A stretch of 52,812 nt of DNA from JAEUSE01 sp964648985. Lineage in GTDB: Bacteria; Patescibacteriota; Doudnabacteria; UBA920. Below are positions 15,854 to 24,427 of the stretch, one piece after another. A program made the translations under genes and the position numbers. Each line of letters begins with the position of its first letter. The first letter of the stretch is position 1. Where the stretch lies: NCBI GenBank assembly GCA_964648985.1, contig CAZYMS010000009.1, positions 1 to 52,812 on the forward strand, written 5' to 3'. Under the pieces are notes generated by a model. The model was not told the DNA's origin and ran no database searches. It was given only the letters and a program-made list of their open reading frames with translations.

Positions 15854-17671
15854 CTAACCCGCAGCCGCAGCCATCTCAGCTCTGGGTTGTCTCGCGCGAA
15901 ACGCGCTATATCTTCCCCCTTTCCTCATGAGTTCAGCATGCGTGCCATACTCAACTATTGCTCCGTCTTCCATGACGGCAATATTATCGGCCCTATCTAT
16001 AGTTGAGAGCCTGTGCGCAATAATTATTGTTGTGCAGGCATCAACCTCAATGAGACGATTAATGGCCATCTGCACCTGCTCCTCCGATTCTGAATCCAGC
16101 GCACTGGTCGCCTCGTCCAAAATTAGCAAAGAAGCTTTTTGATGAACTGCTCGTGCAATAAGCACCCGTTGTTTTTGACCACCGGAGAGCCGTAATGCAC
16201 CTTCACCAATTGGAGTATCAAGACCCAGAGGCATATCCGGAGAAGAGGTAAACTCTGTCACATATGCGAGCTCCGCAGCCCACTCCTCTTCCCCAGGTTC
16301 AGCGTTTGGCCTACTAGCACGAATGTTATCGCGAATAGTACCGTCAAACAATCCACCGCTTTGGCTAACCACCGCGACACCATTCTGCAAATACCAGGCC
16401 AGATCTAAATTGCGTAAATCAACACCGTCGAGCGTTATAGAACCCCGAGTTGGATCCTGTTCACGGAGAAGTAATGATGCCAAAGTACTTTTACCACTTC
16501 CGCTTTTTCCGATAATGGCCAAAACCTTACGCGGTTCAATCCGAGCGGAAACATTATTGAGAGCTAATTTTCCATTTTGATACTGAAAGCTTAAGCCCTC
16601 TATTTGAATCATGCCCCGTATATTGGTTAGCGTACGGGACTCCCCACCACTGAGTAACGGGTTCGGTGTCTGAAATATCTCAACGATTTCCGCTAAGGCT
16701 TGCATGCCTTGATGGCGTTGTCGTTGAAATTCATTCAGTCTGAACAGATTACCGAACAGGCGAATCATTAGCGCAACACCGAGCGAGACATTCCCTGCTA
16801 CAACCGCTGCATAACTCAATGGCGTGTCGCAGTATAGCACTGCAATCATTACGAAGAGTCCACCGGTTGCAAAGGCCACTACGATTTCAGGAAAGACATT
16901 ATAGCCACGCCATTTTATATGGCGCCACTTCTCGTCTTTGTAAAACCGCATGTTATCCTGATAAAAATCATCAGCATATTCACGCTCCCGACCCATGTTT
17001 TTGATAGTTCGCCACATAGTAGTAAGCTCGCTATCCTTACGATCCAGAGCCTTGGAGTCATCATGATATTCTTTCATCATAACAACGAGCTTAGGTTGAA
17101 TCAGTCTCAAGACCAGAGCATATATGGCGATAGTCGCAAGCGCAAGAGCGCAGAACTGCCAACCAATTTTAATTGTTCCGAGCGAGGTGAACGTGGCACG
17201 AAGAGATACAGGCAGGGCATCAAAGATTACAACCGCAAATAGGTAGGTCACCTTTTTGAGATTTCTGCCTATAATCGCTTCTTTTTCACCTGTTCCATGC
17301 TCTAAATGCCATTGAACTGGCAGAAGCAATTCTTGAGCCTTGCTCTGACTTCGGAGCAGTGCCCTAGCAAGTTCTTCAAATTGGTTACGATAAATATCCA
17401 TAACACTGTTGAGCCCTATGCCCACGAGGAACAGGAGCAAGCCATAGCCTCCGTACTTGAGCAAAGGCCTTAGCCCCTCCCGATTAATAATGCCCTCCGT
17501 GATATATTTAACTGGATAATACTGCAAGACCATAATAATCTCACAACAAATTAGCCAGAACACATACCACCCTACAATCCTCTTGAGCTGTGGGAGATGC
17601 TTAGCAATTATTGGCTTTTGTGCCAAAAAACTATACATCTCTTTTAGAGATAGCGCATAGCCTGCCTTCAT
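15854..17671 (-). CDS. ABC exporter, fused membrane and ATPase domains
   Basis: A 605-residue half-transporter. Membrane segments lie in residues 30-310 (about six), and the nucleotide-binding domain in 355-595: Walker A GKSGSGKS (388-395), Q-loop VVSQSGG, signature LSGGQ (495-499), Walker B LLILDE (515-520) and switch His near 553 (IIAHRLS). It probably works as a homodimer exporting lipid, peptide or drug; the substrate cannot be read from sequence. AAGGAGG sits 9 nt before the ATG. The region upstream holds three strong hairpins. No partner half-transporter is next to it. Confidence 0.92.
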   Translation of the reverse strand: MKAGYALSLKEMYSFLAQKPIIAKHLPQLKRIVGWYVFWLICCEIIMVLQYYPVKYITEGIINREGLRPLLKYGGYGLLLFLVGIGLNSVMDIYRNQFEELARALLRSQSKAQELLLPVQWHLEHGTGEKEAIIGRNLKKVTYLFAVVIFDALPVSLRATFTSLGTIKIGWQFCALALATIAIYALVLRLIQPKLVVMMKEYHDDSKALDRKDSELTTMWRTIKNMGREREYADDFYQDNMRFYKDEKWRHIKWRGYNVFPEIVVAFATGGLFVMIAVLYCDTPLSYAAVVAGNVSLGVALMIRLFGNLFRLNEFQRQRHQGMQALAEIVEIFQTPNPLLSGGESRTLTNIRGMIQIEGLSFQYQNGKLALNNVSARIEPRKVLAIIGKSGSGKSTLASLLLREQDPTRGSITLDGVDLRNLDLAWYLQNGVAVVSQSGGLFDGTIRDNIRASRPNAEPGEEEWAAELAYVTEFTSSPDMPLGLDTPIGEGALRLSGGQKQRVLIARAVHQKASLLILDEATSALDSESEEQVQMAINRLIEVDACTTIIIAHRLSTIDRADNIAVMEDGAIVEYGTHAELMRKGGRYSAFRARQPRAEMAAAAG

Positions 17672-18022
17672 TATGTGTGACCTCCTTTTGCAAAGATATT
17701 TCTCTTTGTTTTTTGTATTTAAAACCCCGGCAGCATTGCCGAGGTTTCGTGGATAGTTAAAATTTACGTATTTTTTTAGACTGCGTGTCTAGTACGTAAA
17801 TTTATTTGTATCCATAAACCATCGGCAAAAAGACCGGAAAGCTTTGCTTTCTGGGCCCCCTCATATATGCGCTTTTTCTGTAGATTCTGCATGTTCATAC
17901 TATATAATTGTGCGCAGATATTAATGAATATAGATTCTGCCGACCTATGAAGTATGTACTGTACTATAGTCTGCCCGTCTCGTCAAGCGGCAAATACCAT
18001 ACGCATAAAGTATATTTTTACA
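17672..18022 (-). other. gene-free region with stacked hairpins
   Basis: No gene seen. Three hairpins lie on the minus strand between the exonuclease stop and the ABC start: AAAGC/GCTTT near 17836-17853 followed by GGTCTTTTT (a plausible exonuclease terminator); a long inverted repeat at 17760-17803 with AATTTACGTA/TACGTAAATT arms; and a GC-rich hairpin at 17723-17749 ending in GGGGTTTT, about 50 nt before the ABC start, which looks like an attenuator. TAGATTCTGC is repeated at 17881 and 17931. Confidence 0.55.
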
Positions 18023-18655
18023 CTATTCTAATTCAGATGAAATGGCATCAATATCTCGTTCATAAACAAATGTTTCTTTTTTACTTGAGGCCGGGACTGA
18101 ATAAATAGCGCTTGTCAGCCTTTTCAAATGCTTTTCTAAGTCTTCAGTCGGAAGAGTTTTCTCGAGCATTTGCAAAAATTGCCACAACACTTCTGCGTCA
18201 TCATACGCGCGATGGCGGCTTACACAAGAAAATTTGTGGCGTTCTATGAGAGCAGTCAAGTTATGCCGTGCATGTTCTGGATAAATCGCTCGCGATAGCC
18301 GTACTGTACAGAGCCTGGGCAAATTGAATCCATACCCCAGACGCTTAAACTCTTCTTTTAAAAAACTATAATCAAACGCCGCGTTATGCGCGACAAATGT
18401 AGCACCCTCAAACAACTCCAGCACTTCATCTGCAACTTCTGAAAATGTTGGCGCTGCAAGTACGTCTATTTCTCGTATCCCGGTCATGCCGCTTATAAAT
18501 TCCGGTATGGGTTGTCCGGGATTTATTAAAGACTTGTAGGTGCGGACAAGCTCGCCGTGTTCAATACGCAATATACCAATTTCAATAATCCGACCAAGCT
18601 TTGCGCTTGCTCCGGTTGTTTCTACGTCTACAATTGTATACGTTTGATTGAGCAT
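18023..18655 (-). CDS. DEDDh 3'-5' exonuclease (DnaQ/Pol III epsilon-like)
   Basis: A 210-residue exonuclease. Exo I is DVETTG (Asp10, Glu12), Exo II HNAAFD (Asp95) and Exo III HRAYDD (His148, Asp152/153), so all DEDDh catalytic residues are present. It could proofread as a detached epsilon subunit or act as a general exonuclease. The start at ATG 18655, two codons before the first strand, is favoured over an open frame starting 10 codons upstream; neither has a Shine-Dalgarno. A palindromic repeat separates it from clpP. Confidence 0.88.
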   Translation of the reverse strand: MLNQTYTIVDVETTGASAKLGRIIEIGILRIEHGELVRTYKSLINPGQPIPEFISGMTGIREIDVLAAPTFSEVADEVLELFEGATFVAHNAAFDYSFLKEEFKRLGYGFNLPRLCTVRLSRAIYPEHARHNLTALIERHKFSCVSRHRAYDDAEVLWQFLQMLEKTLPTEDLEKHLKRLTSAIYSVPASSKKETFVYERDIDAISSELE

Positions 18656-18660
18656 GTTTA

Positions 18661-18782
18661 GATAGTATAAACCACAGATACGCATATGTCACAGGTCACG
18701 CAGATACAATAATACTAAATCCTATTCTGCATTGCAGAATAGGATTTATCTGTGTTATCGGTTTTATCAGTGTATCTGTGGT
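18661..18782. repeat. junction palindrome, family A copy 1
   Basis: An imperfect inverted repeat fills the clpP-exonuclease junction. Outer arms are ACCACAGATAC and GTATCTGTGGT; the centre holds an AATCCTATTCTGCA/TGCAGAATAGGATT perfect stem. The outer arms match the element at 34885-34990. Confidence 0.75.
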
Positions 18783-19355
18783 TTATTGAATAATCTTGTC
18801 CACCAATCCATACTTCTTTGCTTCGTCTGCAGACATGAAAAAGTCGCGATCTGTATCTTCTTCTATTTGCTTTTCAGTTTTGCCTGTATGCTTAGCGAGA
18901 ATGGTGTTAAGTTTATCTTTGATACGACGCATCTCACGCGCACGAATTTCTACGTCTGTTTGTTGCCCTTCTGCTCCACCCATAACTTGGTGAATCATAA
19001 TGCGTGAGTTCGGCAAACTAAACCGTTTGCCAGGCGCACCTGCAGCAAGCAAGACAGAAGCCGCGCTCGCAGCCTGACCCACACAAATAGTAGTGACCTC
19101 GCTCTTAATGTGCTGAATGGTGTCATAAATACCGAACGCTGAAGTAACTACGCCACCGGGGGAATTAATATAAAGTCGTATATCGCTCTTCCCTTCAGCA
19201 TCCAAAAACAGAAGCTGCGCAATAACAAGATTGGCAACTGTGTCATCTATTGGCTCGCCAAGAAATATAATACGATCTTTCAGTAACCTGCTATAAATAT
19301 CATAGCCGCGCTCTCCCGTGGGAGACTTTTCAATTACGTATGGAACTAAAGGCAT
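18783..19355 (-). CDS. clpP: ATP-dependent Clp protease proteolytic subunit
   Basis: A 190-residue serine protease of full family length. Catalytic triad: Ser97 in GQAASAAS, His122 in MIHQ and Asp171 in DTDRDFFM. INSPGGVV and the IIFLGEPIDD start are classical. It forms tetradecamers that degrade proteins delivered by Clp ATPases; no clpX lies next to it in this window. The start MPLVPYVIE is the family norm. Confidence 0.96.
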   Translation of the reverse strand: MPLVPYVIEKSPTGERGYDIYSRLLKDRIIFLGEPIDDTVANLVIAQLLFLDAEGKSDIRLYINSPGGVVTSAFGIYDTIQHIKSEVTTICVGQAASAASVLLAAGAPGKRFSLPNSRIMIHQVMGGAEGQQTDVEIRAREMRRIKDKLNTILAKHTGKTEKQIEEDTDRDFFMSADEAKKYGLVDKIIQ

Positions 19356-19514
19356 AGAAATATGCTTTCAGGTTCTAGCTGCCCGCTTCTAGAAAAGACC
19401 CAGCTAAACCATTAATGGTGCTAAAAATATACTAACAAAAAGTTAGCACTCTTGCAAGGGGAGTGATAGTTTACAAAACAACGCATAAATAATATTCGAT
19501 CTGAATTGATGCAG

Positions 19515-19561
19515 AAAAAAATACAATACCCACAACCGAATGGTCGTGGATATTGTATTTG
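19515..19561 (-). terminator. nusA terminator
   Basis: An 18-bp stem with two non-identical positions (arms 19520-19537 and 19543-19560 approximately, GAAT loop) is followed by T residues on the minus strand, about 28 nt past the nusA stop. Confidence 0.85.
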
Positions 19562-19588
19562 AAATCGAGATCAAAAATTATACATTCT

Positions 19589-20707
19589 CTACTCTGCAAT
19601 TGGTTCTTCGGCTGGTGCAGCAGGCTCTTCTGAAGCAACTTCTTCTGTAGCGGCGGCTGGAGCGCTGTCTATTTTTTCACCGTTAATGTCTATTTTCCAG
19701 CCAGTAAGACGGGCAGCTAAACGAACGTTTTGTCCGGCCTTACCTATGGCAAGTGAAAGCTGATCTTCCAGTACGCCTACATTTGCAGCTTTTTCTTCTT
19801 CGTCAAGCTGAACATTCAATATCTTAGCTGGGGAAAGAGAGTTAGCAATAAACTTTACAGTGTCGTCGCTCCACTCAATAATATCTATTTTCTCACCACC
19901 GAGCTCAGCCATAACTGTTTGCACGCGAGTACCCTTTTGGCCCACACACGCACCAATTGGATCTACCCCTTCTTGAGTAGAATATACAGCTATTTTAGAA
20001 CGACTACCCGCTTCACGAGCAACTGCTTTCATTTCCACCACGCCATTATAAATTTCTGGCACTTCTAACTCGAACAGTTTGCGAACTATATCCGGGTGAC
20101 TGCGTGACAAAGTAATTTTTGGTCCACGCTGTCCTGGCTCAACGTGCAGTACCAGTACTTTTATACGCTGGCCAATGGCATATTTTTCGCCGCGAATTTG
20201 CTCGGAAGGGAACAACACGCCGGTCCCCTTACCTAAATCTATCAAAATAGTATCTCCTTCTATTCTTTGCACAACACCGCTCACAAGCGTACGCTCCTTA
20301 GCCTTAAAGTCGGAGAATTGCATGTTTCGCTCTGCTTCACGGAGCTTTTGAATAATAACCTGCTTAGCGGTTTGGGCGGCAATACGCCCGTATTGAGCAC
20401 CATCTTCAGGGGTTACCTCAGTGCGAATAATATCGCCAATCTTTGCGCCCTTTTGCAGCTCCTGTGCTGCTTCTGCATCCACTTCTTTTTGTGGATCTTC
20501 TACCACTTCAACAACTGTCTTAACATCGAAAACTTTTGCGGATAAATTCTCTGCATCAAATTCAACTTCTATATTCTGATCCCGGTTGCCATAGTCCTTC
20601 CGGAACGCAGCTGCCAGGCTCGCCTCAATCATGGCGAGTATTTCTTCTTGAGAAATGCCTTTTTCTTCCTCGATTTGGTCGAGTGCTTGTTTGAGTTGTT
20701 CGTTCAT
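19589..20707 (-). CDS. nusA: transcription termination/antitermination factor NusA
   Basis: A 372-residue protein with the NusA N-terminal domain (1-125, IEASLAAAFRKDYG), an S1 domain (130-200, VSGVVQRIEGDTILIDLG) and KH domains including VGACVGQKG-like and LAIGKAGQNVRLAARLTGW. A Glu/Ala-rich tail ends the protein. It binds RNA polymerase and nascent RNA, controlling pausing and termination. No C-terminal acidic repeats of the E. coli type are present, as usual outside Proteobacteria. rimP and infB, common neighbours, are not adjacent; yraN lies upstream across a palindrome. Confidence 0.95.
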   Translation of the reverse strand: MNEQLKQALDQIEEEKGISQEEILAMIEASLAAAFRKDYGNRDQNIEVEFDAENLSAKVFDVKTVVEVVEDPQKEVDAEAAQELQKGAKIGDIIRTEVTPEDGAQYGRIAAQTAKQVIIQKLREAERNMQFSDFKAKERTLVSGVVQRIEGDTILIDLGKGTGVLFPSEQIRGEKYAIGQRIKVLVLHVEPGQRGPKITLSRSHPDIVRKLFELEVPEIYNGVVEMKAVAREAGSRSKIAVYSTQEGVDPIGACVGQKGTRVQTVMAELGGEKIDIIEWSDDTVKFIANSLSPAKILNVQLDEEEKAANVGVLEDQLSLAIGKAGQNVRLAARLTGWKIDINGEKIDSAPAAATEEVASEEPAAPAEEPIAE

Positions 20708-20720
20708 AATATCACCCTGT

Positions 20721-20790
20721 CCGAATCTACGAATGGTCCGAATCTACGAATAACTACGAATTTAATTCGTGGACATTCGTAGATTCGTTC
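20721..20790. repeat. junction palindrome between yraN and nusA
   Basis: CGAATCTACGAAT occurs twice on the left (near 20722 and 20739) and its complement ATTCGTAGATTCG on the right, with an inner ACGAAT/ATTCGT hairpin. It fills most of the yraN-nusA junction. Confidence 0.7.
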
Positions 20791-20847
20791 ATTCGTTGTT
20801 TCGGATTGTGCTGTCTTAATAAAAAAGGAGAGCACGCGCTCACCAGG

Positions 20848-21282
20848 TCAGTTCCAGTCTTCTACTGAATTCTCTATTATTTTAACAGAAAAATTCAGCC
20901 TGTCAAGCATGGGTACAATAACTACACAAACATCTATGTGAGGCCTAAGCAGATTATACTTTGGATCACGGCTCCTAAAACTATGGACTGCTTTTAGCAA
21001 TTTTTGCTGCTTAGCATGGTTAACAGCCTCAAAACCAGTTCCAAACAAATCGTGTTCTTGTGTTCTGGTTTTTACTTCAACAAATGCTATGTCGATTTTT
21101 GTATGTGCTATAAAATCAATTTCGCCAAGGCGAAGACCTCGGCGATTGAATTCATTTCGAGAGACAATACTATAACCTTTTTCTTCGTACACTTTTGCCG
21201 CTGCAAGCTCGCCCCATTGACCAAGACTTAGAGGTTTATCCGGTTGTGATTTCTTTTGTGTAAAAAGGCTAAATATTGACAT
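20848..21282 (-). CDS. YraN/UPF0102 family putative endonuclease
   Basis: A 144-residue protein with the restriction-endonuclease-like UPF0102 pattern: GQWGELAAAKVYEEKGY (helix), RGLRLGEIDFIAH (catalytic E-I-D) and AFVEVKTR (E-x-K). Function in the family is unclear; a role in DNA processing is suggested by the fold. ATG 21282 is chosen over an ATG six codons upstream. Only 8 nt separate the start from a terminator-like hairpin, so translation begins almost directly after that structure. Confidence 0.88.
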   Translation of the reverse strand: MSIFSLFTQKKSQPDKPLSLGQWGELAAAKVYEEKGYSIVSRNEFNRRGLRLGEIDFIAHTKIDIAFVEVKTRTQEHDLFGTGFEAVNHAKQQKLLKAVHSFRSRDPKYNLLRPHIDVCVVIVPMLDRLNFSVKIIENSVEDWN

Positions 21283-21290
21283 ATACAGAA

Positions 21291-21332
21291 AAAGTGACAA
21301 GAACGACGTAGACCTATCATTCTTGTCACTTT
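21291..21332 (-). terminator. terminator-like hairpin before yraN
   Basis: AAAGTGACAAGAA and TTCTTGTCACTTT form a perfect 13-bp stem, loop 16 nt, followed by TTTTTC on the minus strand. It could end transcription from the 21365-21769 gene, or act as an attenuator for yraN. Confidence 0.65.
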
Positions 21333-21364
21333 TATTTATGTTTACTCACTTTTGATCATTACGC

Positions 21365-21769
21365 TTAGGCCATTTTTAAATATTTATCTTTGAGTTGCTT
21401 GTGATCCCAGTGGGTCTTCTCTTTCTTATAGGAGCGCAGATAGTATTTGAGTATGTATCCTGCCCATACAAGCCCCACGAGTAGAAGGAGAATAAAAGCT
21501 AGGTGGGTACCAAACCAACCAACAAGCTGGTAGCGGGCACCGTACCAGACTGCGCCGAGCAAACCAACGGTTAAGCATAAACGCCATACACGAGAAAATA
21601 GCTGATACCGTACAATGTGTTTTTCAAAATACATATATATGCGAGTAGCTATCGCAACAACAATAAGCAGAGCAGCAATTACTGCAAAGACTGTATCAAC
21701 CCGTTCTAAATGAACGCGGTTTATATATAAAAGAAAATCGTACGAAAAAATGTGCTTGATAAAATTCAT
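21365..21769 (-). CDS. multi-pass membrane protein, unknown
   Basis: A 134-residue protein with three predicted membrane segments (about 25-48, 63-80, 88-110) and a basic C-terminal tail (KKEKTHWDHKQLKDKYLK). No family recognised. No Shine-Dalgarno is visible, as for several neighbours; a palindrome precedes it. Confidence 0.7.
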   Translation of the reverse strand: MNFIKHIFSYDFLLYINRVHLERVDTVFAVIAALLIVVAIATRIYMYFEKHIVRYQLFSRVWRLCLTVGLLGAVWYGARYQLVGWFGTHLAFILLLLVGLVWAGYILKYYLRSYKKEKTHWDHKQLKDKYLKMA

Positions 21770-21774
21770 AAAGT

Positions 21775-21866
21775 CTCGATGCTAATATACGAATGAATAC
21801 TAATGATACAAATAAGTGCCAATGTATTAATTCGTATCATTAGTACATTGGTATATTCGTATCGAT
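21775..21866. repeat. junction palindrome between methyltransferase and membrane protein genes
   Basis: Imperfect inverted repeat with arms GCTAATATACGAAT/ATTCGTAT and ACTAATGATAC/GTATCATTAGT, filling the junction between the gene stop at 21870 and the start at 21769. Confidence 0.65.
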
Positions 21867-21869
21867 ACG

Positions 21870-22397
21870 CTACTTGCTAAATAACGCAGCGTAATGATAC
21901 CCGTCCGCATCCAAATCACGTTTGAGCTGGAAACCAGCGGCCTGCATAAGGCTTATAAGCTGATCATGGGCAATGCGACTTGCCTGCGGCGGACCAAATA
22001 CACTATACCCTCTTTTCCATTCTACTGCCAGTACACTTCCCCCGGTTTTAAGAAGATAATACATGTTCCGAATAAGTGCTTCTTTGGAAGCCACCTGATG
22101 CAATATATTGCTTACGATAACCAAATCGCAAGATACTGCATCTAAATCTCTAATGGGTTTTTCCAAATCTGCCTGTACAACTGTAATATTCTTTATTCCT
22201 TTATGCTGCGCTGCTGACTGGGTAACTGCCAGACGATCGGGCATTACATCTATAGCCCAAACTGCGCCATCGTCACCCACAAACTTCGCCGCTGCAAGGG
22301 AGTAAAATCCTGCCCCGCAACCAAAATCTGCAACTGTCTGCCCCTTTTTTATTTCTGCCTGAGCAACAATGTCGTCAGGATTTACGAATTTAGTCAT
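21870..22397 (-). CDS. class I SAM-dependent methyltransferase
   Basis: A 175-residue enzyme with the class I fold: motif I VADFGCGAGFYSLAAA (19-34), acidic loop AIDVMPDRL (48-56), motif II/III regions CDLVIVSNILHQV and LLKTGGSVLAVEW. The substrate is unknown; small stand-alone members act on small molecules, RNA or proteins. A palindromic repeat lies between it and ymdB upstream. Confidence 0.88.
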   Translation of the reverse strand: MTKFVNPDDIVAQAEIKKGQTVADFGCGAGFYSLAAAKFVGDDGAVWAIDVMPDRLAVTQSAAQHKGIKNITVVQADLEKPIRDLDAVSCDLVIVSNILHQVASKEALIRNMYYLLKTGGSVLAVEWKRGYSVFGPPQASRIAHDQLISLMQAAGFQLKRDLDADGYHYAALFSK

Positions 22398-22404
22398 AAC
22401 TGGT

Positions 22405-22535
22405 TAAGCATCAAATTACAAGCATCAAATTTCAAATAAATTCAAAATCCAAAGGTTCAAAAGGTAAGTCCGCGGTTTGGATACTGAGATTTTTATATTG
22501 AAGCTTGTTTGTGATTGGTTATTTGAGTTTTGGAA
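22405..22535. repeat. junction palindrome, family B copy 1
   Basis: An AT-rich imperfect inverted repeat: left part made of CAAATT/CATCAAATTTCAAATAAA-type units, right part of TTTGTGATT/ATTTGAG-type units. The same composition and unit style occur at 28545-28672 and 38451-38552. Confidence 0.7.
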
Positions 22536-22538
22536 TTT

Positions 22539-23336
22539 TTAAATGACCTCTTGTAATCGCTCAATACTTTTAGCTCTCGTACCGTCTGTAGTAATAAGCA
22601 CTGCGTTGACTATCACTGGACCTTCTTCTGCGGGTTCCATTGGATACTTTCCGGCAGGGTCTAGAAACCTACCAAGAACATTTTCTACCCTAACTCCAAT
22701 GACAGAATGCCTCGGACCCGTCATACCTATGTCGCAGGCGAAGGCTGTCCCTGCTGGCATGACCCACAAGTCTGCTGTTGGTATATGTGTGTGAGTGCCA
22801 ACTAAGGCCGCAATACGGCCGTCTGCATGCCAGCCAAGCGCGACTTTTTCGCTTGTCGCTTCTGCATGCACATCTACGAGTATTATATCACCCTTTTGTG
22901 CAACATCTATAAGCAATCTATCGAGCGCAGCAAAGGGACTACTTATTTCTCCACGGAACTGTTTTTCAAAAAATACCTGGCCGTTGATATTTATAACACA
23001 ATACCATTGGCCTTCTTTTTCGAAACGATAGTACCCTTTTCCGGCAAAGTCGGGACCATAGTTTTCTGGACGAATAAGATTTGGGTAGTCGTGAAAGCAG
23101 GCATCTGCAGCAGGGCCAGAATGAAACACATGGTTACCCGAGGTAAAGACATCTATACCCAACGCGCTTATTTCTTCCATAGTAGCCGGAGTCACACCCT
23201 TGCCATGCGCCATGTTTTCTACATTGGCAATAACTACATCGGGTTTATATTCTTCTTTCCAAACAGGCAAAACCTGGGCCAGCCCGTGCCGCCCCAGTTT
23301 TCCGTATATATCACCGAAGAAAAGAATTTTTGCCAT
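22539..23336 (-). CDS. ymdB: YmdB-family metallophosphoesterase
   Basis: A 265-residue enzyme of the TIGR00282/YmdB family. Metal ligands are seen in FGDIYGKLGR (Asp8), ANVENMAHGKG (Asn/Glu), SGNHVFH (Asn, His) and the DVHAEATSEK and GTHTHIPTAD segments. YmdB hydrolyses cyclic nucleotides and affects the cell-wide RNA/biofilm state in Bacillus, where it follows rny; here rny lies two genes upstream, so that association is nearly kept. The start MAKILFFGD is the family norm. Confidence 0.93.
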   Translation of the reverse strand: MAKILFFGDIYGKLGRHGLAQVLPVWKEEYKPDVVIANVENMAHGKGVTPATMEEISALGIDVFTSGNHVFHSGPAADACFHDYPNLIRPENYGPDFAGKGYYRFEKEGQWYCVININGQVFFEKQFRGEISSPFAALDRLLIDVAQKGDIILVDVHAEATSEKVALGWHADGRIAALVGTHTHIPTADLWVMPAGTAFACDIGMTGPRHSVIGVRVENVLGRFLDPAGKYPMEPAEEGPVIVNAVLITTDGTRAKSIERLQEVI

Positions 23337-23379
23337 GCGAAAATAAAATAGCGAATGAAGAATAAGGAATTAAAGACAA

Positions 23380-23946
23380 CTACCGTGGCCCATACTGAGT
23401 TTCCTGCGCAGGTTGGCACGGATATATAGTAAGCTCATATTTGCACCAGTGAGCTGGTAGGTTGCCAGGACGCGCAAACAGCATAATAAAAAACCCTAGC
23501 AAGGCAACCAAGAAAGGAATTCGCGCCTTAAAACTCAACCCTATAGTTATAGCAAATACTATAAGTATGGGGATGGTGAGCGCTTTGGTCAGCCAGGAAC
23601 CACTATCTGGTACCATACAAAATAACCCTGACAAGAACAGAAAACCGATAACCCAATACCACCGAGCTTGTGAAATCTTGAGAATATACCCTACAAGAAA
23701 TGCCGCGCTCAAGCTTAGCACGCCAGACACCCCTATACTTTTGGCGAGCATACTTGTTTCGTATACATCTGAAGGATACACGCGATACCGATTATGGAGT
23801 GCAACAATGAACTCTGCTACGGAAGATACGAAAAATATTGCTACTACCGTGACCGCTACAGCAAATACCCATCGCACCCCCGAGATAGTACGCAGGTGAG
23901 CTACCTGCTCTTTCACCCATTTATCGACTGAAGATTGGTGCTGCAT
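23380..23946 (-). CDS. multi-pass membrane protein, unknown
   Basis: A 188-residue protein starting MQHQSSVDKW, with five predicted membrane segments (roughly 25-47, 70-93, 97-116, 122-140, 144-160) and a short C-terminal tail with two Cys. No family recognised. The open frame extends 16 codons upstream into the preceding gene; the ATG at 23946 avoids the overlap and suits the topology. Confidence 0.65.
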   Translation of the reverse strand: MQHQSSVDKWVKEQVAHLRTISGVRWVFAVAVTVVAIFFVSSVAEFIVALHNRYRVYPSDVYETSMLAKSIGVSGVLSLSAAFLVGYILKISQARWYWVIGFLFLSGLFCMVPDSGSWLTKALTIPILIVFAITIGLSFKARIPFLVALLGFFIMLFARPGNLPAHWCKYELTIYPCQPAQETQYGPR

Positions 23947-23963
23947 ATTGTTACTATCAACTG

Positions 23964-24419
23964 TTATGAGTGTATAGTGGCAATAAACTTCCATGGCGGC
24001 GGGCTATCTGCAGTGGGCTGATGGGACCAACCAAATACTTCATTACCCTTTGATATTGCCCATTCTCGAAGAATTGGACTTTCGGTAATAAACGAATAAG
24101 TATATTCAGCAGAGTACCTCTGGGCCATAGCGGTCATGATCTGTTTTGCCTGCCGATACAGATAAGTTGTTTCGTCGGGCATGCGATCTTCCGACTCGCC
24201 TATAGCCTCCACATATGCCCCAATAGCACGCCTATCATCGTTAATCCCCACCTCAATGAGCTTGGAGCCGTATTGCATACGAAATGCATACGTTGCTCCT
24301 GGTACTGCCTTAGGCTCTGCTTCTCCAACATACACAGCCGGCAACTCGAGCGGGGGCAGTGCGGCCAGGCGCTCTTCTTTCAATATGTCGTAGCCCCTAA
24401 AAATTTCTGCATCAATCAT
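23964..24419 (-). CDS. hypothetical soluble protein
   Basis: A 151-residue protein without membrane segments. It has an ELPAVYVGEAEPKAVPGATYAF segment and a TYLYRQAKQIMTAMAQRY helix; a GNAT-like or ligand-binding fold is possible, but I do not recognise it. It starts 8 nt after the rny stop, so it is likely cotranscribed with rny. Confidence 0.7.
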   Translation of the reverse strand: MIDAEIFRGYDILKEERLAALPPLELPAVYVGEAEPKAVPGATYAFRMQYGSKLIEVGINDDRRAIGAYVEAIGESEDRMPDETTYLYRQAKQIMTAMAQRYSAEYTYSFITESPILREWAISKGNEVFGWSHQPTADSPPPWKFIATIHS

Positions 24420-24427
24420 AGAAGTTT

